Shown here piece after piece: positions 45,591 to 54,098 of a stretch of 64,000 nt of DNA; position 1 is the first letter of the stretch; the number at the start of each line of letters is the position of its first letter. Source of the stretch: Solirubrobacter soli DSM 22325 (GTDB lineage: Bacteria; Actinomycetota; Thermoleophilia; Solirubrobacterales; Solirubrobacteraceae). The notes beneath the pieces are model-generated. The model did not search any database. It was not told the DNA's origin and saw only the letters and a program-made list of their open reading frames with translations. The stretch is taken from the NCBI RefSeq assembly GCF_000423665.1, contig NZ_AUIK01000035.1:20176-84175 (forward strand). The letters run 5' to 3'. A program made the position numbers and the translations under genes.

Positions 45591-47188
45591 TGGCCGTTCC
45601 CTTCTGGACCCGCGGTGATCTCAACGCCTTCTTCGGCCTCGGGATCAACATGCTCGTCAACGTCCTGGTGCTCGCCGGGCTGTGTATCGGCGTCGTGCAC
45701 ATGGCGCCGGACGACGTCTACCAGGTGGTGCTCCCGGCGCTCGGCATCGAGCTGCTGATCGGCAACGTCTTCTACTTCTACCTCGCGCGCAAGCTGGCGA
45801 TGAAGGAGGGGCGGACCGACGTCACGGCGATGCCCTACGGGCCGAGCGTGCCGCACATGTTCATCGTCACGCTCGTGATCATGCTGCCGACGTACCTGGC
45901 GACGAAGGACCCGATCGCCGCCTGGACCGCCGGCCTCGCGTGGGCCTTCATCATCGGCTGCATCATTTTGATCGGCGCGTTCGTCGGGCCGTCGATCCGC
46001 CACTGGACGCCCCGCGCCGCGATGTTGGGCACGTTGGCCGGCATCTCGCTGACGTTCATCTCGATGCGGCCGGGCGCGCAGATGTGGGGCGCGCTCTGGA
46101 TCGCCCTTCCCGTCTTCATGATCATCGTGGCCGGCTTCATCGCGGGCGTGCGGCTGCCGGGGAACTTCCCCGTGGGGCTGGCGGCGCTGCTGGTCGGCAC
46201 CGCGCTCGGCTGGATCGGCGGGTTCATGGAGCCCGCCGCGGTCACCGATGCCGCCAAGTCGATCGCGGTCGGCATCCCGTCGTTGAACATCGACCTGCTT
46301 TCGGACGGCTTGTCCGGCATCTCGCCGCTCCTGGCCACGGCGATCCCGCTCGGCATCTACAACTTCACCGAGGCGATGAGCAACGTCGAGTCCGCCTCGG
46401 CCGCGGGCGACTCCTACAACCTGCGCGCGGTGCTGCTCGCCGACGGCACGGGCGCCGTGGTGGGCGCCGCGCTGGGCTCCCCGTTCCCGCCCGCGGTCTA
46501 CATCGGCCAGCCGGGCTGGAAGGCGGCCGGTGGGCGTGTCTCCTACTCGCTCGCGACAGGCGTGCTGATCTTCCTCCTGTGCGTGTTCGGGCTCTTCCCG
46601 CTGCTCGGCGCGCTGCTGCCGATCCCCGCGATCGTGCCCGTGCTGCTGTTCATCGGCATGGCCATCGGCTCGCAGGCGTTCTCGGCGGTCCCGAAGGCGC
46701 ACTACGCGGCGGTCGTGCTGGCGGCGATCCCGTCGCTGGCCCAGTGGGGCTCGGGCATGGTCCATGACGCGCTGCTGGCGGCGGGGACGAGCGTCGATCA
46801 GGTGGGCGCCGACGTGCTCGCCAACGGCGGCGTCCTGTACGGCGGGCTCGCGACGCTGGGCTCCGGCTCGGTCCTGGTGGGCATGATCCTCGGCTCGATC
46901 TGCGTCTTCCTCATCGACCGCCGCTTCATCCACGCGGCGGCCGCGTGCGTGGTCGGAGCAGTGCTCACGCTCGTGGGGCTGATCCACGCCGAGGAGGTGC
47001 ACGTCTTCTCGAACCCGAAGATCGCGCTCGGCTACGGCCTGGCGGCGGTGGTCGCGCTGGCCTATGCCGCGCTGCGCCTGCCGCCGCGCGAGACCGACCT
47101 CAGCGACCCGATCGATGTCGAGGTGGCCGCCGAGCGGATGGCCCCGCGCTTCGAGCGCGAGGAGGAGCGGGTGGCAGTCCCGGCCTGA
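45590..47188 (+). CDS. NCS2-like (xanthine/uracil/AzgA-type) permease
   Basis: 532-residue membrane carrier with about 12-13 hydrophobic helices, starting WTRGDLNAFFGLGINMLVNV. The nucleobase-transporter features are an early AMPYGPSVPHMFIV stretch, GIYNFTEAMSNVESASAAGD (acidic substrate-site helix) and LLFIGMAIGSQAF. The C-terminal 60 residues are charged and cytosolic. It overlaps the hydrolase gene by one base, so the operon probably imports its own substrate: a purine, pyrimidine, ureide or triazine-like ring is likely. A TTGGGG/CCCCAA hairpin follows. Confidence 0.88.
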   Translation: MAVPFWTRGDLNAFFGLGINMLVNVLVLAGLCIGVVHMAPDDVYQVVLPALGIELLIGNVFYFYLARKLAMKEGRTDVTAMPYGPSVPHMFIVTLVIMLPTYLATKDPIAAWTAGLAWAFIIGCIILIGAFVGPSIRHWTPRAAMLGTLAGISLTFISMRPGAQMWGALWIALPVFMIIVAGFIAGVRLPGNFPVGLAALLVGTALGWIGGFMEPAAVTDAAKSIAVGIPSLNIDLLSDGLSGISPLLATAIPLGIYNFTEAMSNVESASAAGDSYNLRAVLLADGTGAVVGAALGSPFPPAVYIGQPGWKAAGGRVSYSLATGVLIFLLCVFGLFPLLGALLPIPAIVPVLLFIGMAIGSQAFSAVPKAHYAAVVLAAIPSLAQWGSGMVHDALLAAGTSVDQVGADVLANGGVLYGGLATLGSGSVLVGMILGSICVFLIDRRFIHAAAACVVGAVLTLVGLIHAEEVHVFSNPKIALGYGLAAVVALAYAALRLPPRETDLSDPIDVEVAAERMAPRFEREEERVAVPA

Positions 47189-47190
47189 GT

Positions 47191-47236
47191 TTGGGGGGAT
47201 AGCCCCAAGTGACTTTCGGCGCCTGCGGTGTACCTT
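47191..47236 (+). promoter_or_regulatory. Operon-end hairpin and leaderless promoter of the next gene
   Basis: TTGGGG (47191-47196) pairs with CCCCAA (47203-47208) right after the permease stop and can end the operon. Directly next to it GTGACT (47209-47214), 16 bases, TACCTT (47231-47236) makes a promoter whose -10 is six bases from ATG 47243, so the next mRNA should be leaderless. Confidence 0.5.
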
Positions 47237-47242
47237 GGACAT

Positions 47243-47812
47243 ATGGGCACCGCAGCGCTCGCCGACCTCACCGGAGCAACCAAGCCGAACCGTCGTGAGC
47301 GGGCGGCGAAAACCGTCGATGCGGCCCTGCGCGGGGGAATCCTCGTGGGGGCCGTTGCCGCGATCGCCTGGCTCCTCGCAGCCGCGCTGACCGGGGTCGT
47401 CTATCTCGTGCTGATCGTCGTGACGGTGATCGCTCTCGTCTACACCGCGATGCGCTCGGACAAGGCGAAGCTGAGCATCTGGCTCTTCATCGCCGTCGCC
47501 TGGGCGCTGGTGCTCGCCGAGCGCTGGCTGGTCAAGGACCACGGCGGCCTGATCGTCGCCGGCGCCGCGTACCTGGGCGTCGTCTTCGGCGCCCGCAACG
47601 CCGGCATCGCCAAGAAGTCGATGGTCCTCCTGCTCTACCCGCTGATCTCCGTGGCGATCTGCGTCTTCGCCGACACCTCCGTCGCCGACCCGTGGGGCAT
47701 GTCCTGGCTCTGGGTCGCGGCGATCCTCGGCCCGGTCGTCGGCGCGCGCACCGTCCTGAACCCCTCGCCGCGCGACCACAAGCCGGAACCGGCGAAGCCC
47801 GCCGCCTTCTAG
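47243..47812 (+). CDS. Integral membrane protein, unknown
   Basis: 189 residues with about five to six hydrophobic segments (GGILVGAVAAIAWLLAAALT, VVYLVLIVVTVIALVYTAM, LSIWLFIAVAWALVLAERW, GLIVAGAAYLGVVFGA, LYPLISVAICVFADTSV, WLWVAAILGPVVGART), a short polar N-terminus and a charged, Pro-rich tail. No family or catalytic motif is recognised. ATG 47243 without SD fits the leaderless promoter upstream. It is unlinked by overlap to its neighbours. Confidence 0.75.
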   Translation: MGTAALADLTGATKPNRRERAAKTVDAALRGGILVGAVAAIAWLLAAALTGVVYLVLIVVTVIALVYTAMRSDKAKLSIWLFIAVAWALVLAERWLVKDHGGLIVAGAAYLGVVFGARNAGIAKKSMVLLLYPLISVAICVFADTSVADPWGMSWLWVAAILGPVVGARTVLNPSPRDHKPEPAKPAAF

Positions 47813-47844
47813 CGCTCTCACAGGCGGTCCGTAGGCTCGGGCGC

Positions 47845-48267
47845 ATGCCCGAACTGACCGCGCTGCACGAACGGCTCGCCGCCCTCGCGGGCGAGTGGGA
47901 GGGAACCGAGGAGCTCGCGCCGTCGCCGTGGTCGCCAGGCGGGACCGCGCAGGCGCGGATGACCCTCAGCGTCGCCGCGGGAGGGTTCGCGCTCGTGCAG
48001 GACTACCGCAGCGACACCGGCCTGACCGGCCACGGGGTGTTCTCGGTCAGCGGCGACGAGGTGCTCCACCACTGGTTCGACAGCTTCGGCTTCCCCGTCG
48101 AGGCGCCCGCGCGCGGCGGGTTCGACGGCGAAGCGCTCGTCGTCGAACGCACGTCCCCACGGGGGACGAACCGCACGACCTTCGCGCTGGCGGACGGCGA
48201 GTTGCGCCAGCGCATCGAGTTCGACGAGAAGACGATCGCCGAGGCGATCTACCAGCCGCGCCGCTGA
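47845..48267 (+). CDS. DUF1579 (heme-binding-like) protein
   Basis: 140 residues of the DUF1579/heteropolymeric lipocalin-like family: LAALAGEWEGTEELAPSPWS at the N-terminus, QARMTLSVAAGGFALVQDYR and GHGVFSVSGDEVLHHWFDSF strands, and a C-terminal RQRIEFDEKTIAEAIY. The fold is a small beta-barrel; function is unknown in the family. ATG 47845 is seven bases after TAGGCT, again without SD, so probably leaderless. The 3' end overlaps the convergent Spo0M-like gene by 19 bases. Confidence 0.8.
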   Translation: MPELTALHERLAALAGEWEGTEELAPSPWSPGGTAQARMTLSVAAGGFALVQDYRSDTGLTGHGVFSVSGDEVLHHWFDSFGFPVEAPARGGFDGEALVVERTSPRGTNRTTFALADGELRQRIEFDEKTIAEAIYQPRR

Positions 48268-49016
48268 CCCAGCGCGTGGAGCTGTTGTTCGACGATGCCC
48301 GGGATGGTGCCGCCGCCCGCGGTGGGGATCTCGAACCAGGAGTAGGCGTCGGCGCCCTCGCTGAACCAGCCGCCGCGCATGTCGGCCTCGAAGACCACGC
48401 GGGTCGCGTGGGGGCCGCCGAGGAAGGTGACCTCGAGCTCGTTGAAACGGCCTCGCCACCGGCCGCCGGCGTAGAACTCGATCTCCTGGAAGAACGGGAG
48501 CGAGGCGCCGCGCAACGTCCCCTGCTCGACGTCGGCGCCCTTGTAGTCGAACCCGAGCCCGAGCAGCGCGTCCAGCAGCCCCTGCTGGCCGGGAAGCGGG
48601 TGGATCTCGACGGGGTCGAGGTCGCCGCGGTCGACGGCCTTGGCGACGGCGAGCTCGGTGCGCACGCCGACATTCACGCCGCGCAGGCGCTGGCCGGAGA
48701 TGTGCGTGAGCGGGGTCTCCCACGGGACCTGGAGGTAGAACGGGAACTCGTGGGCGTCGCCCGGCTGCAGGACGAGGCCGTCGGCGACGTGGGTGGAGGC
48801 GAAGGTCTGGGTCGAGGACCACTCGGAGTCGCCGCTCTCGACCTCGACGACCGTCTGGAGGGCGACGGTGACGCGCTCGACCTCCTGCTCGATCTCGCCG
48901 CCGCCGACGTGGACGACGCCTTGGACGCGGTCCCCGGGGCGGACGGCGTCGGTGGACAGGACGGTGTCGACCGTGGCGGAGCCCGCACCGAGGGCCACCT
49001 TGAGTTTCCGGAACAT
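48249..49016 (-). CDS. Spo0M-family sporulation-control-like protein (arrestin fold)
   Basis: 255 residues of the SpoOM family. It begins FRKLKVALGAGSATVDTVLS, the characteristic opening, continues with RPGDRVQGVVHVGGGEIEQE and PFYLQVPWETPLTHISGQRL (arrestin-like beta-sandwich halves), and ends FLGGPHATRVVFEADMRGGW with an acidic metal-ion-like patch. In Bacillus, Spo0M affects sporulation and cell shape; in a non-sporulating actinobacterium the role is open. ATG 49016 matches the family start and is six bases from TACGTT on the minus strand, consistent with a leaderless mRNA. Confidence 0.88.
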   Translation of the reverse strand: MFRKLKVALGAGSATVDTVLSTDAVRPGDRVQGVVHVGGGEIEQEVERVTVALQTVVEVESGDSEWSSTQTFASTHVADGLVLQPGDAHEFPFYLQVPWETPLTHISGQRLRGVNVGVRTELAVAKAVDRGDLDPVEIHPLPGQQGLLDALLGLGFDYKGADVEQGTLRGASLPFFQEIEFYAGGRWRGRFNELEVTFLGGPHATRVVFEADMRGGWFSEGADAYSWFEIPTAGGGTIPGIVEQQLHALGQRRGW

Positions 49017-49052
49017 CGAATGAACGTACCGTGAGTCGCTCATCAGGGGACC

Positions 49053-50762
49053 GTGGCTAGCCTTGACGCGGTTTTGATCGCGGCACAGACAAACCCGGTC
49101 GAGTCGGCGCAGGCGCGCGGGAACGGCCGGTCGACGGCCATCTGGCTCGGCCTGATCCTGCTCGTGGCGACGGTGCTGCGGCTGTGGAGCATCGACCACG
49201 GCCTGCCGTACAGCTACAACCTCGACGAGCGGGCGCACTTCGTCCCGCACGCGGTGGCCATGACCGGCGGGGACCTCAACCCCGGCTACTTCATCAACCC
49301 GCCCCTGCTCACGTACCTGCTGGCCGCCTACCTGAGCGTCATCCACCTCGGCGGCGTCGAGCAGTGGTTCGCGAGCGACCCGACCGCGGTGTTCACGGCC
49401 GCCCGGGTGGTCTCGGTGATCTTCGGCGTCGCCGCCGTCGCCGCCACGTTCGCCGCCGGCCGCGCGTGGTTCGGGCGCACCGCCGGCCTGGTCGCCGCCG
49501 CGATCATCGCCGTCGCCTTCCTGCCGGTCTTCTACTCGCGGCTCGCGCTCAACGACGGCCCCGGCATGCTGCCGTGCGCGCTCGTGCTCTGGTGCTCGGC
49601 GATCGTGCTCAGGACCGGCAGCCGCAAGGCCCTGCTCGCAGGGGGCGCCGCGGTCGGCGCCGCGGCGTCCTTCAAGTACTCCAACGGCGCCGTCGTGATC
49701 GCGCTGATCGCCGCCGCGTTCCTCTCGCCGCTCAGCGTCAAGGAGGCCTTCAAGGGCCTCGTCTTCGCCGGCCTGATCTCGCTCGCGTTCGTGATCGTCA
49801 CGAACCCGTACCTGTTCCCGGACTGGGGCGTGTTCACCCACGACCTCGACCGCCAGCGCAAGTTCGCCTCCGGCCCGCCGCTGCTCGGCCAGCCCGAGCG
49901 CAACGGCTGGGAGTACTACATCGCGTCGAGCCGGTGGGCGCTCGGCATCCTGCCCGCCGTCCTCGCGTTCATCGGCGGGGTCGCGCTGCTCGCCAAGCAG
50001 AGGCGCAAAGAGGCGCTCGTGCTCGGCTCGTTCGTCGTCATCTACTACCTCTACATGGGCAGCCAGGCCCGCTTCTACGCGCGCTGGATGCTGCCGCTGT
50101 ACCCCGCGCTCGCGATCCTCGCCGCCTACGCCCTCATCCAGGTACGGAACAAGGCGGTCTTTGGCGTCCTGGTAGCGCTCGCGCTGATCCCGAGCACCCT
50201 CACCACCATCCGCAACGCGACCGTCCTCGGCCGCACCGACACCCGCACGCTCACCCGCGAGTGGCTGACGGACCACGTCCCGCAGGGCACGAAGGTCGTC
50301 TTCGAGCCGATCGCCCCCACCGAGTGGTACGGGGTCACGCCGGGGGGCGGCCCGAAGGCCGACCCTGCCCGCCGGTGGGAGCGCTGGAGCCGCTCGCCCG
50401 CGCTGATCGCCGAGCTCGGGCGCGACTTCCGCGGCGCCCGTTACCCCGCGAACTTCCAGAACTACGAGCGCACGCTCGAGCCCCGGCTGATCGACGTCTA
50501 CCGCCGCGAGCACGCCTGCTGGGTCGTGACGGGATCGACGCAGTACGGCCGCGCGCGGGCGGAACCGCGCCGGGTGCCGGAGGCGCTGAAGTACTACGAG
50601 GAGCTGCGTCGCCAGTCCACGCGGGTGTTTCGCGTCAGCCCGTTCAAGAAGGGCGGCAAGACGATGCGCTACCAGGTCGACAAGTCGTTCAACTACGTCG
50701 ACGACGAGTACTACCGGCCCGGTCCCGAAATGATCGTCTACAAACTCCGCGACTGCACGTAA
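49053..50762 (+). CDS. GT39-type membrane glycosyltransferase (PMT/ArnT-like)
   Basis: 569 residues with about 11 hydrophobic helices and the GT-C pattern. The first loop carries the catalytic acidic motif SYNLDERAHFVPHAVAMTGG with the nearby NPGYFINPPLLTYLLAAY; later FYSRLALNDGPGMLPCAL and YMGSQARFYARWMLPLYP follow the family. Such enzymes transfer sugars from polyprenyl-phosphate to proteins or envelope lipids on the outer face of the membrane. A soluble C-terminal region (about 400-569) may bind the acceptor. GTG 49053; the short region to the divergent Spo0M gene is shared promoter DNA. Confidence 0.85.
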   Translation: MASLDAVLIAAQTNPVESAQARGNGRSTAIWLGLILLVATVLRLWSIDHGLPYSYNLDERAHFVPHAVAMTGGDLNPGYFINPPLLTYLLAAYLSVIHLGGVEQWFASDPTAVFTAARVVSVIFGVAAVAATFAAGRAWFGRTAGLVAAAIIAVAFLPVFYSRLALNDGPGMLPCALVLWCSAIVLRTGSRKALLAGGAAVGAAASFKYSNGAVVIALIAAAFLSPLSVKEAFKGLVFAGLISLAFVIVTNPYLFPDWGVFTHDLDRQRKFASGPPLLGQPERNGWEYYIASSRWALGILPAVLAFIGGVALLAKQRRKEALVLGSFVVIYYLYMGSQARFYARWMLPLYPALAILAAYALIQVRNKAVFGVLVALALIPSTLTTIRNATVLGRTDTRTLTREWLTDHVPQGTKVVFEPIAPTEWYGVTPGGGPKADPARRWERWSRSPALIAELGRDFRGARYPANFQNYERTLEPRLIDVYRREHACWVVTGSTQYGRARAEPRRVPEALKYYEELRRQSTRVFRVSPFKKGGKTMRYQVDKSFNYVDDEYYRPGPEMIVYKLRDCT

Positions 50763-50768
50763 TCAACG

Positions 50769-53087
50769 GTGTTAAACCGTCTCGTGCGCCCGCTCCTCGC
50801 TGCCCTCACCCTCCTGCTGCTCCTCCCCGCCGCCGCCCGCGCCCGCGTGGTCGTGGTGGCGACCAACACGAACGCGGCGTTCCTGCTCGACACGCGCTCC
50901 AACCAGGCGCTCGCGCCCGTCGCCCTGCCCGGCCGGACCCGCGCGGTGTCGGTCACGCCCGACGGCGGCCGCGCGTTCATCGCGGCCGGGGTGACGGTCT
51001 CGGTGATCGACCTCAACAGCCGGCTCGGCGCCGGCAGCATCGTCATGAACGGGACGCCGCTCGCGGTCGCCGTCTCCCCCGACGGGAACACGGTCTATGC
51101 CGCCCGCAAGGGCGCGATCGAGACGATCGACGTCCCGGCGATGGTCCGCACGGGCGAGCGGGCGCTGGCCGGCACGCCACTCGCGCTCGCGGTCACCGCG
51201 ACGCGGGCGGTCGAGATCCAGGAGGGCGGGAAGGTCGCGATCGTCGACCTGACCACCGGCCGCCTCGTGCGCCGGATCAAGCTCGAAGGCGCCGCGGGCG
51301 TGGCGCTCGACAAGGACGGGCGCGCGTGGGTCTCCGCCACGACGCCGCGCAAGGGCAAGCGCAAGGCGGCGTCGCGGATCATCCGCATCGAGCCCAACAG
51401 CGGCGCGATCTCCGGCTCGGTCGCGCTGGGGACCGACGGCGGCGGCGGGCTCGGCATCTCGCCTGAAGGCAACAAGGCGATCGTCGCCCCCGGCGGCAAG
51501 ACCAAGGGCATCGCACACCGCAAGGCCGTGCTCGTCGACCTCACGCACAAGCGGGTCATCGCCCGCCCGCCGACGGGCGGCGGCCCCGGCCAGGCCGTCT
51601 ACTCGCAGGACGGCACGCGTCTCTACGTCACCGACAGCGCCCGCAAGACCCTCTCGATCCTCTCGGCCGCGTCCGGCAACCGCCTGCGCACGCTGACCAT
51701 CGAGGGCACGCCCACCGGGGTCGTCGAGCAGCCGGGGCTCGCCCTGCTGGTCGGCACCGACGGCGACGACACCCTGGACGGCTCCCGCGGCGCCGACCAC
51801 CTGATCGGCCTGGCCGGGAACGACCTGCTGCGCGGCCTGCGCGGCGACGACATCCTCGAGGGCGGCCCGGGCAACGACACGCTGTCGGGCTCGAGCGGCA
51901 ACGACACGATCGACGGTGGCGACGGGGACGACATCGGCTACGGCTCCACCGGCAAGGACAAGCTCAACATGGGGCCGGGCAACGACACGGCCAACGGCGG
52001 CCTCAGCAACGACGTTCTCGACGGCGGGCCCGGCAACGACAAGCTCGACGGCGGCGACGCCGACGACATCATCTACGGCGGCGAGGGCGACGACGTCATC
52101 AAGGAAGCCGGCCTCGGCAACGACATCCTGCTCGACGGCGGGCCCGGCAACGACGTGATCGACGGCGGCCGCGGCAACGAGCGGCTGGTCCTCGGCGGCC
52201 CGGGCGACGACCAGCTCTACGGCCAGAACGGCGGCGACAAGCTCGACGGCCAGGACGGCGACGACACGATCGTCGGCGGCCGCGCGGGCGACGTCCTGCT
52301 CGGCCACGCGGGCGACGACACGATCCGCGGCGACGCGGGCCGCGACACGATGTACGGCCACGACGGCAACGACGTCATGGACGGCGGCGGTGACGACGAC
52401 CGCGTCTCCGGCGGCGCCGGCGCCGACGAGCTGACCGGCGGCTCAGGCGAGGACGAGATCTTCGGCGGCGACGGCGACGACACGATCCGCGCCAACGACA
52501 ACGCCCTCGACTACGTCTTCTGCGGCCGCGGCAAGGACACCGTGTACGTCGAGGACGACGCCCCCGACCGCGACCAGCTCGACTCCTGCGAGACCGTGGT
52601 CAAGGTCCCGCCGGAGGCCTCCACCGACGAGCCGCCGCCCTCGGTCGTCCGCGGCACGTTCGGCAACGACAACCTGATCGGCACGCCCGGCCCGGACTCG
52701 ATCTTCGGCTCCGACGGCGACGACGTGCTCTACGGCGGCGACGGCGACGACTACGTCGACGGCGAGAACGGCAACGACAACGTCAACGGCGGTGGCGGCA
52801 ACGACCAGGTCTACGGCCGCAAGGGCAACGACCTCGTCTACGGCGGCGACGGCGACGACCAGATCGAGGGCGGGTTCGGCGACGACTACGTCGACGGCGG
52901 CGCCGGCAACGACCGCATCTCCGGCACCCAGGGCCGCGACCGCGTGGCCGGCGGCACCGGCGACGACCGGATCGACGCGGTCGACGGCGAGGAGGACCGG
53001 ATCGACTGCGGCGACGGCTATGACGTCGTGTCGGTCGACCCGATCGATGTCCTCGTCAACGACTCCTGCGAGTCGATCCGGCGCTAG
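50769..53087 (+). CDS. Secreted beta-propeller plus RTX calcium-binding repeat protein
   Basis: 772 residues, exported by LLAALTLLLLLPAAARA. Residues about 25-320 are YVTN/NHL-like propeller blades (PDGGRAFIAAGVTVSVIDLN, SPDGNTVYAARKGAIETIDV, SQDGTRLYVTDSARKTLSIL). From about 330 to 760 there are more than 25 RTX nonapeptides (GGxGxDxxx; GNDTLSGSSGNDTIDGGDGD), interrupted near 585-635 by a Cys-containing linker (YVFCGRGKDTVYVEDDAPDR) and closed by RIDCGDGYDVVSVDPIDVLV. Two RTX rolls can thus form in calcium. Start GTG 50769, six bases after the GT39 stop, so likely co-transcribed and perhaps a glycosylation target of that enzyme (inference). Confidence 0.88.
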   Translation: MLNRLVRPLLAALTLLLLLPAAARARVVVVATNTNAAFLLDTRSNQALAPVALPGRTRAVSVTPDGGRAFIAAGVTVSVIDLNSRLGAGSIVMNGTPLAVAVSPDGNTVYAARKGAIETIDVPAMVRTGERALAGTPLALAVTATRAVEIQEGGKVAIVDLTTGRLVRRIKLEGAAGVALDKDGRAWVSATTPRKGKRKAASRIIRIEPNSGAISGSVALGTDGGGGLGISPEGNKAIVAPGGKTKGIAHRKAVLVDLTHKRVIARPPTGGGPGQAVYSQDGTRLYVTDSARKTLSILSAASGNRLRTLTIEGTPTGVVEQPGLALLVGTDGDDTLDGSRGADHLIGLAGNDLLRGLRGDDILEGGPGNDTLSGSSGNDTIDGGDGDDIGYGSTGKDKLNMGPGNDTANGGLSNDVLDGGPGNDKLDGGDADDIIYGGEGDDVIKEAGLGNDILLDGGPGNDVIDGGRGNERLVLGGPGDDQLYGQNGGDKLDGQDGDDTIVGGRAGDVLLGHAGDDTIRGDAGRDTMYGHDGNDVMDGGGDDDRVSGGAGADELTGGSGEDEIFGGDGDDTIRANDNALDYVFCGRGKDTVYVEDDAPDRDQLDSCETVVKVPPEASTDEPPPSVVRGTFGNDNLIGTPGPDSIFGSDGDDVLYGGDGDDYVDGENGNDNVNGGGGNDQVYGRKGNDLVYGGDGDDQIEGGFGDDYVDGGAGNDRISGTQGRDRVAGGTGDDRIDAVDGEEDRIDCGDGYDVVSVDPIDVLVNDSCESIRR

Positions 53088-53587
53088 GAATGACCCAGGA
53101 TCACGCCCACGGCGGCGACAAGCGCGCCGCCGAGGGTGACCTGGATCAGCGACTGGCGCATCGACACCCGCTGGAAGCGCTTGCGGATCACGGCGATCAG
53201 CACCAGCTCGGCGGCGACCACGGGGTAGGCGACGAGCAGCGCGGTGTGGACGTCGGCGATCAGGAACGGGAGGGCGTGGGCGACGCCGCCGACGAAGGTC
53301 GCGACGCCCGTGATCAGCCCGCGGGTGAGCGCCGCCCCGCGCCCGGTCAGCTCGCCGTCGTCGGAGAGGCCCTCAGAGAGCCCCATCGAGATCGCGGCGC
53401 CGAGCGCGGCCGCGAGGCCGACGAGCAGCGCGCCGCGCGAGCCTGAGACATAGGCCGCGGCGAAGATCGGCGCCAGCGTGGAGATCGTGCCGTCGATCAG
53501 GCCGATCAGCGCGGGCTGCACCACCTGCAGGTGCAGCGAGCGGGCGTCCATGCGGCGGACGTTGGAGATGACCCCTGGCGCAGTCAT
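53084..53587 (-). CDS. VIT/CCC1-like metal transporter
   Basis: 167-residue membrane protein resembling the VIT/CCC1 iron and manganese transporter family: PALIGLIDGTISTLAPIFAA (first helix with the conserved Asp), LAAALGAAISMGLSEGLSDD (second helix, SMGxxE motif), then three more helices. Its size is smaller than usual (about 230), missing part of the cytosolic metal-binding loop. It is divergent from a Fur-family regulator with a 67-base AT-rich operator region, which supports a metal-export or metal-storage role under metalloregulator control. Its 3' end overlaps the RTX gene by four bases. Confidence 0.75.
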   Translation of the reverse strand: MTAPGVISNVRRMDARSLHLQVVQPALIGLIDGTISTLAPIFAAAYVSGSRGALLVGLAAALGAAISMGLSEGLSDDGELTGRGAALTRGLITGVATFVGGVAHALPFLIADVHTALLVAYPVVAAELVLIAVIRKRFQRVSMRQSLIQVTLGGALVAAVGVILGHS

Positions 53588-53654
53588 GTCGTTATTTGTA
53601 GCAGATATATATAGCTATCTAGAAGTATTAGGGAAGCCTTACTACAATGGAGGC
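53588..53654. promoter_or_regulatory. AT-rich divergent metal-responsive promoter region
   Basis: This is the most AT-rich stretch in the window. AGATATATATAGCTATCT (53603-53620) is an 18-bp near-palindrome (seven of nine pairs). TTAGGGAAGCCTTACTACA (53628-53646) matches the actinobacterial IdeR/DtxR box pattern at 15 of 19 positions by eye. TACAAT (53643-53648) is a near-consensus -10 only six bases before the Fur gene's GTG. On the other strand TACAAA lies seven bases before the transporter ATG. Confidence 0.55.
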
Positions 53655-54098
53655 GTGACCACGGAGGAGCTGGACCAGGAGCTGACCGCCGCGCTGCGAG
53701 AACGCGGGCAACGCGTCACGTTGCCGCGGCTGCTGGTGCACCGGCACGTCCGCAGCGCCGATCGGCACCTGACCGCCGACCAGGTCTACGAGGAGCTCGC
53801 GCGCGAGCACCCGGGTCTCTCACCGGCCACCGTGTACAGCACCCTCGACCTGCTCGAGCAGCTCGGCGCCGTCCGGCGGGTGAGTACCCCGCGCGGCGCG
53901 ACGACGTACGACTCGCGCACGGACCAGCACCACCACCTGATCTGCAGCCGCTGCGGCCGGGTGGAGGATCTGGACGTCGCGCTCGACACCGGCGCCGCGG
54001 AGGCCGCGGGCCGCGCCGCCGGGTTCCGCGTCGGCCACGCCCAGCTCACGCTCACCGGCCTGTGTCGCGACTGCCTAGAAGAAGCGGAAGCGCACTAG
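53655..54098 (+). CDS. Fur-family metalloregulator
   Basis: 147 residues. Winged-helix N-terminal half (RQRVTLPRLLVHRHVRSADR, LTADQVYEELAREHPGLSPA, TVYSTLDLLEQLGAVRR) and C-terminal dimer domain with metal ligands: DQHHHLICSRCGRVEDLD (His cluster and CxxC) and LCRDCLEE (second CxxC, structural zinc). Whether it senses iron, zinc, manganese or peroxide cannot be told. GTG 53655 follows TACAAT by six bases, so a leaderless mRNA is likely even though GGAGG happens to touch the start. It should control the divergent VIT-like transporter. Confidence 0.9.
   Translation: MTTEELDQELTAALRERGQRVTLPRLLVHRHVRSADRHLTADQVYEELAREHPGLSPATVYSTLDLLEQLGAVRRVSTPRGATTYDSRTDQHHHLICSRCGRVEDLDVALDTGAAEAAGRAAGFRVGHAQLTLTGLCRDCLEEAEAH

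Noticed and set aside
45317..47821. An 834-residue minus-strand frame
   Set aside because: Antisense to the hydrolase and permease genes; extremely charged low-information sequence.
49184..51466. A 760-residue plus-strand frame overlapping the GT39 and RTX genes
   Set aside because: Frame-shifted shadow, Arg/Pro-rich, while the overlapping frames have membrane helices and RTX repeats.
51760..53040. DNA-level tandem repeat or CRISPR
   Set aside because: The periodic GGCGACGAC pattern is explained by RTX nonapeptide codons.
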